Both the position numbers and the translations under genes were made by a program. Shown piece after piece: positions 17,000 through 26,729 of a stretch of DNA of 64,000 bases. Source of the stretch: Aureispira anguillae (GTDB taxonomy: Bacteria; Bacteroidota; Bacteroidia; Chitinophagales; Saprospiraceae); the NCBI RefSeq assembly GCF_026000115.1, contig NZ_AP026867.1, positions 4,087,716 to 4,151,715 on the forward strand, read 5' to 3'. A model generated the notes under the pieces. That model searched no databases and had not been told where the DNA came from. It was given only the letters and a program-made list of their open reading frames with translations. The stretch's first letter is position 1. Every line of letters starts with the position of its first letter.

Positions 17000-18886
17000 T
17001 TAATTGAGGTATTCTAATGATGATTTTATACTTTCTATATATGCTTTTCTGTCATTATATGTCCAATATGCTAGATGATTTGGAGTAGGTGTATAATATT
17101 TAAGAAAGACCTTTTTTGTTTCACTTGGGATATATAAACCTGCTTTATCTTTTTCCAAAATCAATTTTCTTTTAATGTCAAATAAAGAATTTTTTAAAGC
17201 AGAATTAATTTTACCATCCAATAGAGCCAAGTTAGCAATAGAATGGTCATCATTTATCCATTCATATTCATCTTCTTCAGCCAAGGATATATCTTCGTCA
17301 TTATCATTTTGAGCTTCAAGATTATCTATCTCAGCTATTTGCTTTTGAATATAGTCTGTAATTACTTTGAAACATTCCTCAAATCCCTCACGAGGGATTT
17401 TGTTCTCTTCTAAAGACAGAAGGTTTTCTATCTTGACAATAATTACATTTACTTCATTATTGGGGGAGAGCTTTGCTTTGAAGAAACTAAGATGGTCATT
17501 CAACCAATTAACGTAATCGTCTTCTCTTAAATCATCAGAATTTTGAGCAAAAATATGTTCAAGTGTCCATGATTTATTTTTTAATTTTTCAAAAGGGAAG
17601 GATTGCTTTTTATCTTGGACTTGTAAGCTATTTATGATGTTATGAACCTTCAGGATTGTATCAATTTTTTCATTTTGACCTTTCGTTCCATATCTCAGCT
17701 TTGAAATATCCTTGATGTTGATTAATTCTCTAATCTTAGACTTAATATTAGCTAGAAACACTTTACGGTTGTTTGTAATGAATTCATCTATAATTTCAAT
17801 TATTGGATAGTTTTGGTAAATCAAAAGTCCAATTAAGTGATTATAGGTCTTATCATGATACCATTCTATTAGAATGTCGAATATCTTCTTTAAATCATTC
17901 CACTCTTGTTCTATAAAAGAAGTATTGCTTTCAGCATATTTTTTCAATTCTTCTTTGTTGCTCCTAATAGCTTTCACCTTATCATAAAAGTATTTAAACG
18001 AAAAATATTTATTCTTTTCATTTGTCTGCTTATGAGAGCATAAATCCATTATGTAATCTACTCTCGTTTCATAATCTTTCTTTCCTCCATAGACAAAGCC
18101 CCAAATACTAGGGTCTTGCAATTTCTTTTCCATCAAATCCCACTCTAATGCAATGGCATTTTGTTTTAAGGTTAGAATATCTTTAAAAACATCAGATTCT
18201 TTGTTAAGAGAAGCGAACCCAATAGACAGATTATTCTTACTTAGAAATACTGCTTTTACCAATTCGGCATTTGTTAAAGGTATTTTGCCTATATTTATTC
18301 TAGTAAAAATATCTATAGCATCAACATATTGAGATGTTACAACCTCATACCAGATGAATTCTAAAGATTCTGCAATAGCATCAAAAAGTTTAGTAGTGAT
18401 GTTTGGTTTTATATTTTTAGTTTTTTTTATCCAAGCATCAATCGTATTATAGGCAGTACTAATGTAATGGTAATCTGGGTTTTTATCACACAAATCTTCA
18501 TCCTTCACCTTTTCATCCAAATGCCTTAAAAATTCACCACTATCAGGTCTAGTTTTGTATTCTAAGGAGAATAAGTCAATATCACTATTACTTTTCTTTA
18601 GCCTTGATAAAATAATGAAAATGGTTGTTAGTCTTTGTTGCCCATCTAATACCTCATATCGACCATCTTGCATTCTCTTGACAACGATTGGTTGTAAGCA
18701 GTATTTGTCGTCCCTTTTTTCTGATGTGTTGATGAACTCTAAAATATCCTCTAATAAATCAACTACTTGGTCATACTCCCAGCGATAGCCTCTTTGATAG
18801 TCTGGAATAAAGAATTGATATTTAGGTTTATCATCTTCTTGTGCTAACAATTTGCCAACAGGCACTACATCAAGTCTACTTTCCAT
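17000..18886 (-). CDS. DUF262-DUF1524 protein, GmrSD-like type IV restriction nuclease
   Basis: A 628-residue protein. The N-terminal DUF262 shows IPDYQRGYRW at 27-36 and VLDGQQRLTTIF at 79-90. The C-terminal DUF1524 HNH-type nuclease has TLEHIFAQN near 441-449 and the distal IANLALLDGKIN...K block near 550-575. GmrSD, SspE and related enzymes with this pairing attack modified phage DNA. An acidic insert (NDNDEDISLAEEDEYEW) lies between the two nuclease blocks. It sits between hsdS (30 bp) and the DUF262-only gene (5 bp), so it is transcribed with the type I system. Composition is AT-rich like its partner. Confidence 0.88.
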   Translation of the reverse strand: MESRLDVVPVGKLLAQEDDKPKYQFFIPDYQRGYRWEYDQVVDLLEDILEFINTSEKRDDKYCLQPIVVKRMQDGRYEVLDGQQRLTTIFIILSRLKKSNSDIDLFSLEYKTRPDSGEFLRHLDEKVKDEDLCDKNPDYHYISTAYNTIDAWIKKTKNIKPNITTKLFDAIAESLEFIWYEVVTSQYVDAIDIFTRINIGKIPLTNAELVKAVFLSKNNLSIGFASLNKESDVFKDILTLKQNAIALEWDLMEKKLQDPSIWGFVYGGKKDYETRVDYIMDLCSHKQTNEKNKYFSFKYFYDKVKAIRSNKEELKKYAESNTSFIEQEWNDLKKIFDILIEWYHDKTYNHLIGLLIYQNYPIIEIIDEFITNNRKVFLANIKSKIRELINIKDISKLRYGTKGQNEKIDTILKVHNIINSLQVQDKKQSFPFEKLKNKSWTLEHIFAQNSDDLREDDYVNWLNDHLSFFKAKLSPNNEVNVIIVKIENLLSLEENKIPREGFEECFKVITDYIQKQIAEIDNLEAQNDNDEDISLAEEDEYEWINDDHSIANLALLDGKINSALKNSLFDIKRKLILEKDKAGLYIPSETKKVFLKYYTPTPNHLAYWTYNDRKAYIESIKSSLEYLN

Positions 18887-18916
18887 AGTGTTTTCTTTTA
18901 TTAGTTTGTTTTTTAC

Positions 18917-20230
18917 TTATACCTTCACCTTACCTGTCACTACTTCATTTATTAATACTTGTTTGTATTCTTTTAATTTGTCAATTAATTTAGATTGATA
19001 GAGAATTGATTTATCAATTTTTATTTCATGATATTGTATATATTCAACTATGCTTTGTTGTTCTTCAATGTCAAAAATAGGGATATAAAAGTTATTAATA
19101 TCTGATTGAAATAAATGAGGTACTCCCATTCCATCCTTCTTTTTCTCAATTAGTTTTTGGCAAGTTTGGCTTTTGATAAATAAATCAAGGTATTCTGGTA
19201 ATAGCTTGTCCTCTTGAATAACTCTTAGTACAGCAATTGAAGAATTAACAGTGCATTTGAAGGGTAAACCTCTTACTATATTGCTTATTCCCAGCGTAGA
19301 ACCATCTTTAACTAATAATACATCTCCTCTTTTTAACATGATTTCAGGAGATTCATAGTATCTAAATTGTGTTATGAAGTTAGCATCATTATATGCAATA
19401 TCCTTATGTTTTATATTAGGTGTAGCAAGAAAACCATAATCACTTTTATCAACATATTCATCAGCCTTTAATCCTTTCCAACCTTGACGAGCTTTTGTCC
19501 TAATGATATATTTAAACTTCATACATTTCCACCCCTCAGGAATATCCCCAATCCAATCCACACCACTATCCTTCATCTTCACATCAGGATTCAAGCCACG
19601 AGTAACTGCATTCTGAATGATGATTTGTTTCCGTTCTTTGAGTAGCTCAATGAGCTTTTCTTTTTGTTGAATGGCTTGGTCTATTTTTGCACATTTGTTA
19701 TCTAAGAAGTTTGCTATTCGGGTTTGTTCTTCTAAGGGAGGAATTCCAATTTTAATTGACCTCATTTCATCATATCGAGTTGTCCATAAATCAGCGACAA
19801 TTCCATGTCCCATTCTGTAAAACTCTTCAATGAAATTGAAACTTTTTAGCAAGTAATTGCAGTATATAGGAGCTATTCCTTGGGGTTCCATTATAATATT
19901 AATTAAAGAAACTGAACCATCTTGGTAAGCAATACCACTTGAACCTTTTCTATCTGAACGACTATTTATTACAAAGTCTCCCTGTTTTACTAATTTTCTA
20001 TTATCTCCATCATTTGTTTTTGCGGCACTTGATAATTGAGGAACTATACCATTCTTAGTTACAGAAAGTGCTGGATAATCTTTATCTGATACCTTTGTTT
20101 TTCTGTTCTTAAATTTAGTTCCTAAACGTGTTAACTCCCAATGCTCAGGAATATCCCCCAACCATTCCACCCCAGAATCCTTATAAGCAGAATACTTTTC
20201 CAATTTATGTTTATTCATTATCGTTTCCAT
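18917..20230 (-). CDS. hsdS: Type I restriction specificity subunit S
   Basis: A 437-residue protein with two target-recognition domains. Each starts with a conserved motif: DSGVEWLGDIPEHW near 17-30 and DSGVDWIGDIPEGW near 222-235. Each is followed by a helical spacer (QTRIANFLDNKCAKIDQAI and the C-terminal KLIDKLKEYKQVLI). The two domains read a split DNA site. The first ATG at 20230 begins 1 bp after the hsdM stop; a second ATG four codons later is possible. Central recognition segments are AT-rich and variable, as usual for HsdS. Confidence 0.93.
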   Translation of the reverse strand: METIMNKHKLEKYSAYKDSGVEWLGDIPEHWELTRLGTKFKNRKTKVSDKDYPALSVTKNGIVPQLSSAAKTNDGDNRKLVKQGDFVINSRSDRKGSSGIAYQDGSVSLINIIMEPQGIAPIYCNYLLKSFNFIEEFYRMGHGIVADLWTTRYDEMRSIKIGIPPLEEQTRIANFLDNKCAKIDQAIQQKEKLIELLKERKQIIIQNAVTRGLNPDVKMKDSGVDWIGDIPEGWKCMKFKYIIRTKARQGWKGLKADEYVDKSDYGFLATPNIKHKDIAYNDANFITQFRYYESPEIMLKRGDVLLVKDGSTLGISNIVRGLPFKCTVNSSIAVLRVIQEDKLLPEYLDLFIKSQTCQKLIEKKKDGMGVPHLFQSDINNFYIPIFDIEEQQSIVEYIQYHEIKIDKSILYQSKLIDKLKEYKQVLINEVVTGKVKV

Positions 20231-20231
20231 A

Positions 20232-22580
20232 TTACACCAAGTTTAATATTTCTCGAATCAAACCATCACTTTCTTCCTCCAAGGAAATAATATCCTGTGT
20301 TACTTCCTCCAGTGATCTCAACGGCTTATGTTGGTAGAAATACTTATTGAAACTAATTTCATAGCCAATTTTAGTAGTCTCCAGATTAACCCAAGCTTCT
20401 TCTACATGCGGTTGTACTTCTCGTAAGAAATAGGTATAAATATTTTCTTTTAGCGGTACATTTTCGGTATCTCTTAAATCGCTATCCGTTTCATATTGAA
20501 GGTATTCATTGGGCGTATCCGTAGCATAGTAGCCAAAATCTGCCAACTGCTCCTTTTTACAATCCAATCGAGCCAAGAGCTGTTTTAATTTATCACCAGC
20601 CAATTTCACCTTGCCTTTGATGACTTTAGCAGCATTCGCATCATAAGTGCTGATAACATTCAAGATTGCTTTTTTTTCTCCAGCCGAAAGCTTGGTTTTG
20701 GTCGCTTTAAGCTGTGCATCTACCTTCGTTTTTAATTCATTGAAGTCCATGTAGAGATCCGTTCCAATAGCCTCTAATAAGCGAGTACCTACTGTCCGTA
20801 AATTTTTATGTTTGTTCCAAGTTTTGGATGTAGTCAAAGCCGTTTTTTGCTTAGCAGAGAGATTGATTCCTTCTTCCTCACACCAATCCAAGATTACCTC
20901 CTTATGTTCTGCTACGTTTTCATAAATAGCCTCCCCATAAGTCTTGTAAGCCCATTGCATCGCCTCTTTGATGGACTTATCATAGCGCAAGCTTTCGATG
21001 GCTTCTTTGGTAAATTGAGCTTTGAGTCGTTTAGGGCGTTCAATACTTACTTTGTAATAACCAAAGTCCCTATTGTCAAATACCTGAGCTGCTATGCTAG
21101 CATCAGAGCTACGCTCTACGGATTCCATTTTGGTATAGACTTCCAGTATTTCATCAATATGCTCAGGAGCAAATTCACAGTTTTTGTCTCCAAGGTTCTT
21201 TCGCAATTTGCGATAGAGCTGTCCTGCATCAATCAACTGTACTTTGCCTTTGCGATGAGGAGCTTTGTTGTTACTCAATAACCATATATAAGTAGTGATT
21301 CCTGTGTTGTAGAATAGGTTATTGGGCATTTGAATAATGGCTTCCAATAAGTCATTTTCAATAAAGTAGCGTCTAATATTGCTCTCCCCACTTCCTGCAT
21401 CCCCTGTAAACAAACTGGAACCATTGTGAACCGAAGCAATTCGAGAACCTGTTGGGCTTTGTTTCAAGCTTTTCATCTTGCTCACCATTTCCATCAAGAA
21501 CAGTAATTGCCCATCCGAAGAACGAGGAGTAGCAGGGACCTCTTCTTCCTTGTCCCAATAATCCTTGAGCTGGATCGCAAAACGAGGATCAATAATATCC
21601 TTTCCATCTTTGATGTATTTCAGCTCGCTGTTCCAGGATTTTCCATAAGGAGGATTCGAGAGCATAAAATCAAAATTGTGTCCTGTAAATTCATCGGTAG
21701 AAAGCGTGGAGCCATTGCGGATGTTCTCAGGATTGTTGCCCTTAATCATCATATCCGATTTACAAATGGCATAGGTCTCATCATTGATCTCTTTGCCATA
21801 TAAGTAAACATCACTCTTGTATTTGATCTCGCCTTCTTCATCTTTGATGAAGTTCTGTGCTTCTGTCAACATTCCACCAGATCCACAAGCAGGATCATAA
21901 ATTGTCATGACAGGAGGCAAATGTTCTTTGATGGGAATAAATACAATCCGAGTCATTAAGTCAATTACCTCACGAGGCGTAAAATGCTCTCCAGCCTCTT
22001 CATTGTTTTCTTCATTAAATTTACGAATCAACTCTTCAAAGACATAGCCCATCCCCAAATTGGTCAGTGCATTCATTTTTCTGCCTTCTGGGTCATCCTT
22101 GTCTTTATCGGTCAAGTTGATATAAGGAGAGGTAAATTTCTCCAGTACTGTCAATAAAACATCCTTAGATGCCATGTGACGCACTTGAGTTTTTAGGTTA
22201 AATTTATCAATAATCTCTTTTACATTTGAACTAAATCCATTCAAATACTCTTCAAAGTTAGCTTGAAGTAGTTGTTGGCTATTAGTAGCCGTATTGTAAA
22301 GTTTTTGTAAGGTCCACTTACTTGTATTATAGAAAACATAACCTGAAGCCTCTTTCATTCCGTTCTCATCCCACTCTGTAAATTGCATCTCATCTCTCTG
22401 AAATTTGAGTTCTTCCATAACCGCCTCTTTGGTAGGCTCCAAAAGTGCATCCAATCTTCGAAGAACGATCATAGGAAGAATGACATCTCTGTACTTACCA
22501 CGTACGTATACATCTCGCAAGCAATCGTCTGCAATTGACCAAATAAAAGAAATTAGTTTATTATGTGTGGAATTATCCAT
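20232..22580 (-). CDS. hsdM: Type I restriction DNA methyltransferase subunit M
   Basis: A 782-residue N6-adenine methyltransferase. Helical N-terminal HsdM domain (SFIWSIADDCLRD, IVLRRLDALL), SAM-binding motif I DPACGSGGM at 229-237, catalytic NPPYGK at 309-314 and the FTPREVIDLM segment before them. The protein is longer than the classical 500-residue HsdM, with an extra C-terminal region of roughly 250 residues that ends in a helical stretch. It is the first gene of the minus-strand operon and diverges from the NACHT gene across about 300 bp. It methylates the host site and forms the core of the restriction complex. Confidence 0.95.
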   Translation of the reverse strand: MDNSTHNKLISFIWSIADDCLRDVYVRGKYRDVILPMIVLRRLDALLEPTKEAVMEELKFQRDEMQFTEWDENGMKEASGYVFYNTSKWTLQKLYNTATNSQQLLQANFEEYLNGFSSNVKEIIDKFNLKTQVRHMASKDVLLTVLEKFTSPYINLTDKDKDDPEGRKMNALTNLGMGYVFEELIRKFNEENNEEAGEHFTPREVIDLMTRIVFIPIKEHLPPVMTIYDPACGSGGMLTEAQNFIKDEEGEIKYKSDVYLYGKEINDETYAICKSDMMIKGNNPENIRNGSTLSTDEFTGHNFDFMLSNPPYGKSWNSELKYIKDGKDIIDPRFAIQLKDYWDKEEEVPATPRSSDGQLLFLMEMVSKMKSLKQSPTGSRIASVHNGSSLFTGDAGSGESNIRRYFIENDLLEAIIQMPNNLFYNTGITTYIWLLSNNKAPHRKGKVQLIDAGQLYRKLRKNLGDKNCEFAPEHIDEILEVYTKMESVERSSDASIAAQVFDNRDFGYYKVSIERPKRLKAQFTKEAIESLRYDKSIKEAMQWAYKTYGEAIYENVAEHKEVILDWCEEEGINLSAKQKTALTTSKTWNKHKNLRTVGTRLLEAIGTDLYMDFNELKTKVDAQLKATKTKLSAGEKKAILNVISTYDANAAKVIKGKVKLAGDKLKQLLARLDCKKEQLADFGYYATDTPNEYLQYETDSDLRDTENVPLKENIYTYFLREVQPHVEEAWVNLETTKIGYEISFNKYFYQHKPLRSLEEVTQDIISLEEESDGLIREILNLV

Positions 22581-22883
22581 TTTCGCTTTATTCTGTTTAA
22601 TCTATAATTTAATTTTTGCCCTCTAATAAAAGCAAAAAACTTGTCTTGAATCGTAGAAAGCTAACAAATAAAAATCATATTTTAGTAATTATAATTAAAA
22701 AATATCCAGCCTTGATCAATAAAACAAACGGCTTTTCATTATAGCTTCAGATTTGTTCTTTATCCTTAGTCGTAGATCCAATTTAGGGGAAATTCTATTT
22801 TATTTTTTTATATTTAAAATATCTTTTAACAATCGTATTAATGAATCCATCTTTTCGACTCTTAACCCCGAATGCTCTTTGCT
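22581..22883. promoter_or_regulatory. Divergent promoter region between hsdM and NACHT gene
   Basis: About 300 bp of very AT-rich DNA without a believable gene separates the two divergent defence transcription units, so both promoters must lie here. I could not identify a TAnnTTTG box or operator with confidence. Confidence 0.4.
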
Positions 22884-25800
22884 ATGGACAACCCCAACAC
22901 ACTAGAAATAAAAATCGATGCCTCGCTAGCAAACAAGACCTTTAAACTATTTAAAAAACTAGCAATCAACAGCTTTAACATAGTAGAAATCGTTTTAAAA
23001 AAGGATATAAAAAAAGGAATTGAAACCCTAAAAGACATTACAACGACAGACACACGTTTCGATACTCCAGAGAAAAAATTAGCTTTTGAGTTAATCACAG
23101 AAGCACTCAAAAAAGCCATTCAAAAGCTCAGAGAAGAAGTTTTTAAGGAGTATTCGATCAATACTACTCTCCTAACAGAGAATAAAGCATACCATAAGTT
23201 AATTAATCAACAAGAGGTCGTTTTTCAAGAAGGATTTGTAATTGATGGTAGCTTTTTCAAGCAGCCCAAACAATTTGCCTTATTGGCTCCCTTACAAGAG
23301 CTACTTCAAGAACTTTTTGAAGCTGTTGGACTAAAAGCTAAAAATGCCTTAAACTTAAGTTTAGAGCTGAAAGAATACTTTGTGATTGAGCTGCATAGGT
23401 ATTGGCGAGAACATGCCATTGCTCTTAAGCCCTTAGATACTTATTTCAACAGCCCTTTTTCTTCTACTGTAGAAAATATTTTAGAATGGCAAGAGTATAA
23501 TATAAAACTACGAAGAGCTGCTAACTCAACGGTCTTTGACGATAGTGTCACACTAGCCGATTTATATATTTCTTTACGAGGGTATTATTTAATCAAAGAA
23601 GAATCCGAAGACTACCTAGATAAAGACTCCTTTATTCAACACGTCATTATGGTTGAGGATAGTTTGGATGAATGGCTCACTCAAGATAAAAATGAAGATC
23701 ATATTCGAGTGATCTCTGGAGGTCCAGGAAGAGGAAAATCTACCTTGTGCAAAATATGGGCTGCAAAGCTAACAGAACAAGTTAAAGATTGGCAGGTATT
23801 ATACCTCCCCTTTCATTTGCTAAGCCTCAAGGATTCATTGGAGCAAATGATTGAAGAATATCTCAAGCTCCCTCATTTGCCTTTTACTCAAAGCCCATTA
23901 ATGAGGTTAAAAGGTTCAAATAATAAATTACTACTGATCTTTGATGGGCTGGATGAGCTATCTGCTCAAAATCTCCAAACTGCTGATATTGTCAGGCAAT
24001 TTATTGATGAACTTAGACATAAGTTAAACAGTTATAATTACGACCAATTACACCTAAAAGTACTTCTTACGGGTAGAGATTTAGTAATTCAGCAATGCCA
24101 AAAAATATTTAAAACAGAACCTCAGTTCATTCATTTATTGCCATACTTTATACCTTCTAAAAATAGACATGAGACTCCTTATTTTGCTAACTATCCAATT
24201 CAAGATCCTAATAAATTATTAGATATTGACCAAAGAAACTCTTGGTGGTCCCAATATGGGAGTCAAAAAAATGAGAGCTTCCGCAATATGCCTGAAGAAC
24301 TTACAGCACTCCCCCATTTAGACGATATAACAGCAGAACCACTACTCAATTATTTGGTGGCTATCACATGGCGTAGCGATCCTAAGATATTTAATCAAGA
24401 TACTAATTTAAATACCATCTATGAAAAGCTAATTAGTGATGTATACGAGCGTGATTATGCTCCCAAAACAACGCATCACCTTAACAAAAAGATTGGCACT
24501 AAAAAAGATTTTTTGGCCATTCTCGAAATGATTGGCTTGGCAGCTTGGCAAGGAGGTAATACAAGGGCAACAACCGCTGAAGCTATTGATCATTTCATTG
24601 ACCAAATAGGTTCTCGCAAGCTCAAACAACAATTTAAACAATATAAAGACAATCCAAACACCAATACGGATCGCTTGTTTTTAGCGTTCTATTTTAAAGA
24701 ATCTACTAAAAATAGTGCTGGTGTTCCTTCTTTTGAGTTTACGCATAAAAGTTTTGGAGAGTACCTAACGGCAAGAGGTATTATAAGTTTATTAAAAAAA
24801 TGCAATAGACGATTCATTAAATTTCAACAAGATGAAGATGAAGATTCTCGCCCTTTTGAGTCTAAAGAGGCTATTATGGAGTTACTTCAAATTTCTAATT
24901 ATCCCATAGATGGAGATCTCTCCGAGTTTATAAAAAATGAAATTGCTTTAATGAATGAAACAGATCCCAAACGATTAGATACCTTCCATGATAATCTTTG
25001 TATTTGGATCAATTATGCAAGTCAAGAGATTGAAACCATAGATCAATTGATTCCTTCTTCTCAATATCATCTTTCTTGGAATACCAAATTAAAAATTCAT
25101 CGAAACTTAGAGGAAATGCTAATGATTATAAGGATTTCTTGTACTGAAATTCTAGATAAGAATTCCTACCTAAATTTTGATTTACAAAGCTGGTGTAAGC
25201 GAACCACCTTTTTTAATTCTAATTCTATTGGATTAGGATCTCTTTATCAAATATCCTTGCAAGAGGCTAACTTAGAAGAAGCTAATTTACAAAAAGTTGA
25301 CTTATACAGATCCGATTTACAAAACGCTAATTTAATGTTGTCTGACTTGCGAGGGGCTGATCTAATGTTGTCTAACTTGCAGAGAGCAGATTTTCGAGGA
25401 GCAGACTTGCAAGAAACTAATTTACAAGGAGCTAATTTACAAGGAGCTAATTTGCAACAAGCTAATTTGGAACGAGCTAATTTGCAACAAGCTCAATTGA
25501 TAGGAGCTAATTTACGGGAAACTCAGTTGCAAAGAACCAATTTGCTAGGAGCTAATTTACAAGGAGCTAATTTAATGTTAGCTGATTTAAGGGAAGCTGA
25601 TTTACTAGAAGCTAATTTGCAGAGAGTTAATTTTCATGTGGCTAACTTGCGAGAAGCCTATTTAGAAAAAGCTAATTTACAAGGAGTTAACTTAAGAGAA
25701 GCTGATTTACAAGGAGCTAATTTAAGGGAAGCTGATTTACAAGGAGCTGATTTTAAAAACGCCTTTTTTGATATAAGTACATTATCAACTGCCAAGACGC

Positions 25801-25889
25801 TATACCAATCTACAGGTCTATCCAAAAAACAAAAAGAAGAACTGTTAGAACTAAGACCTGATATATTTGATAAACCAAAAGAAGATTAA
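22884..25889 (+). CDS. NACHT-type STAND NTPase with pentapeptide-repeat C-terminus
   Basis: About 1001 residues from the ATG at 22884 (another ATG lies four codons upstream). A helical N-terminal region of about 270 residues of unknown fold is followed by a NACHT/STAND ATPase: Walker A SGGPGRGKST near 278-287 and Walker B LLLIFDGLDEL near 350-360. A helical middle contains FEFTHKSFGEYLTARGI, the conserved post-NACHT motif. From about 800 to 985 runs a long pentapeptide-repeat domain (units such as ANLQGANLQQ), forming a right-handed beta helix. Bacterial NACHT proteins are anti-phage sensors; the repeat domain would be the sensor or a DNA-mimic surface, and the N-terminus the effector. It is head to head with the hsd operon and ends in a strong terminator. 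Confidence 0.88.
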   Translation: MDNPNTLEIKIDASLANKTFKLFKKLAINSFNIVEIVLKKDIKKGIETLKDITTTDTRFDTPEKKLAFELITEALKKAIQKLREEVFKEYSINTTLLTENKAYHKLINQQEVVFQEGFVIDGSFFKQPKQFALLAPLQELLQELFEAVGLKAKNALNLSLELKEYFVIELHRYWREHAIALKPLDTYFNSPFSSTVENILEWQEYNIKLRRAANSTVFDDSVTLADLYISLRGYYLIKEESEDYLDKDSFIQHVIMVEDSLDEWLTQDKNEDHIRVISGGPGRGKSTLCKIWAAKLTEQVKDWQVLYLPFHLLSLKDSLEQMIEEYLKLPHLPFTQSPLMRLKGSNNKLLLIFDGLDELSAQNLQTADIVRQFIDELRHKLNSYNYDQLHLKVLLTGRDLVIQQCQKIFKTEPQFIHLLPYFIPSKNRHETPYFANYPIQDPNKLLDIDQRNSWWSQYGSQKNESFRNMPEELTALPHLDDITAEPLLNYLVAITWRSDPKIFNQDTNLNTIYEKLISDVYERDYAPKTTHHLNKKIGTKKDFLAILEMIGLAAWQGGNTRATTAEAIDHFIDQIGSRKLKQQFKQYKDNPNTNTDRLFLAFYFKESTKNSAGVPSFEFTHKSFGEYLTARGIISLLKKCNRRFIKFQQDEDEDSRPFESKEAIMELLQISNYPIDGDLSEFIKNEIALMNETDPKRLDTFHDNLCIWINYASQEIETIDQLIPSSQYHLSWNTKLKIHRNLEEMLMIIRISCTEILDKNSYLNFDLQSWCKRTTFFNSNSIGLGSLYQISLQEANLEEANLQKVDLYRSDLQNANLMLSDLRGADLMLSNLQRADFRGADLQETNLQGANLQGANLQQANLERANLQQAQLIGANLRETQLQRTNLLGANLQGANLMLADLREADLLEANLQRVNFHVANLREAYLEKANLQGVNLREADLQGANLREADLQGADFKNAFFDISTLSTAKTLYQSTGLSKKQKEELLELRPDIFDKPKED

Positions 25890-26346
25890 ATAACCGCAAT
25901 ATAGGATACAAAAACAGATACACATTAAATATCAACAGATACATAGATAACTAACAAGCAGGCAGATACACAACACTTAGTATTATCCGATATTCTCCAC
26001 CGTATAAAAATAGGCGCAAATCATTGTACTTCAATGTTTTGCGCCTTTTCTCATTTACGAACATAGCCTAAATTTTCGGCACTTTTAGCATTTGTGATAA
26101 TTTTCATTTTTTGTGACAATAAAAAAAGCTGAAATTTATTTTTGTAGAACTCTGCACACAAAAAGCAAAAGAAGTGTGTTTCTGTGACGATCTTTCGTAA
26201 TCAACTGACAAACATAACACTTATAAGCGTACAGAAATAAAAAAAAGAAGTGTGTCGATTGTGAAAGTGTGTGTGATAGTTTCCCCCTTTCACCCCCTTT
26301 TCATTGTTATGACACCTGTTTTTAGGGGTGGTTTCCACCAGTCATT
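25890..26346. other. Non-coding region downstream of NACHT gene
   Basis: It holds a terminator (26012) and, from about 26090, several TGTGAYA-like words (26090, 26110, 26187) and two AGAAGTGTGT copies, leading to the 16-bp repeat at 26347. These could be arm-type sites of the neighbouring recombinase. No gene is seen. Confidence 0.4.
26012..26046 (+). terminator. Terminator of the NACHT gene
   Basis: AGGCGCAAATCATTG pairs with CAATGTTTTGCGCCT (14 of 15 positions) around a 5-nt loop and is followed by TTTTCTCATTT, a good intrinsic terminator for the plus strand. Confidence 0.8.
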
Positions 26347-26362
26347 TTGTGACATAGTAAAA
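26347..26362 (+). repeat. 16-bp direct repeat, right copy
   Basis: Identical to 10211-10226. Here it forms the leader of the recombinase fragment that starts at 26395. Confidence 0.6.
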
Positions 26363-26394
26363 ACGATTTTAATAAAAAAACCAAACATAAAGAC

Positions 26395-26586
26395 ATGAAA
26401 TTAATTGAAGCATTCAAACTCGCCTTAGAGTTAAAATCAAAAGAATCCAGAAGAAGCACCATTTTAACCTATAGCAGTTTTATAGATATTTTTGAAGGTT
26501 ATTTAAAGAGCTCCCAAAAAAGCAATTATAAACTAAAGAATTTTAATAAAAAAGAAGCCCTCCGCTTCTTCCACATCTGCAATTAA
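26395..26586 (+). pseudogene. N-terminal fragment of a tyrosine recombinase
   Basis: Sixty-three codons resembling the core-binding (SAM-like) N-terminal domain of phage integrases: MKLIEAFKLALELKSKES, STILTYSSFIDIFEGYL and NFNKKEALRF are typical. The frame then ends abruptly, and the catalytic domain is missing. The last codons overlap the 3' end of a minus-strand gene, so a rearrangement junction probably lies near 26570. A decayed C-terminal half of a similar enzyme, same strand, is found at 11150, on the other side of the defence island. Confidence 0.7.
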
Positions 26587-26715
26587 TTCAATCTCTGCAT
26601 TTCCATCAGCAGGAAGTGGCAAATAAGAAGGTTTGCCCTTAATCATTACGTGTGGTGTTGCAATACAGTTATCGGCTGAGATTGGGGTGTAAATACGGGT
26701 TACTTCTTTGTTCAT
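26533..26715 (-). CDS. Small hypothetical protein, probably 3'-rearranged
   Basis: From the ATG at 26713-26715 it encodes 60 residues (MNKEVTRIYTPISADNCIA, then GKPSYLPLPADGNAEIELI, ending FFFIKIL). The last residues are read from DNA shared with the recombinase fragment on the other strand, so the original C-terminus may have been replaced. It is the last of three small minus-strand genes; the other two have membrane segments. No family is recognised. Confidence 0.45.
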   Translation of the reverse strand: MNKEVTRIYTPISADNCIATPHVMIKGKPSYLPLPADGNAEIELIADVEEAEGFFFIKIL

Positions 26716-26729
26716 CTTAAGATTTAGTT

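Noticed and set aside
20808-21281. 157-codon plus-strand frame inside hsdM
   Set aside because: Antisense shadow of a well-supported methyltransferase gene.
22862-23119. Minus-strand 85-codon frame overlapping the start of the NACHT gene
   Set aside because: Serine/phenylalanine-rich antisense shadow of the NACHT N-terminus.
25270-25760. Repeated AAGGAGCTAATTTAC-like units that might suggest a CRISPR or microsatellite
   Set aside because: They are in-frame codons of pentapeptide repeats in the NACHT protein; there are no unique spacers.
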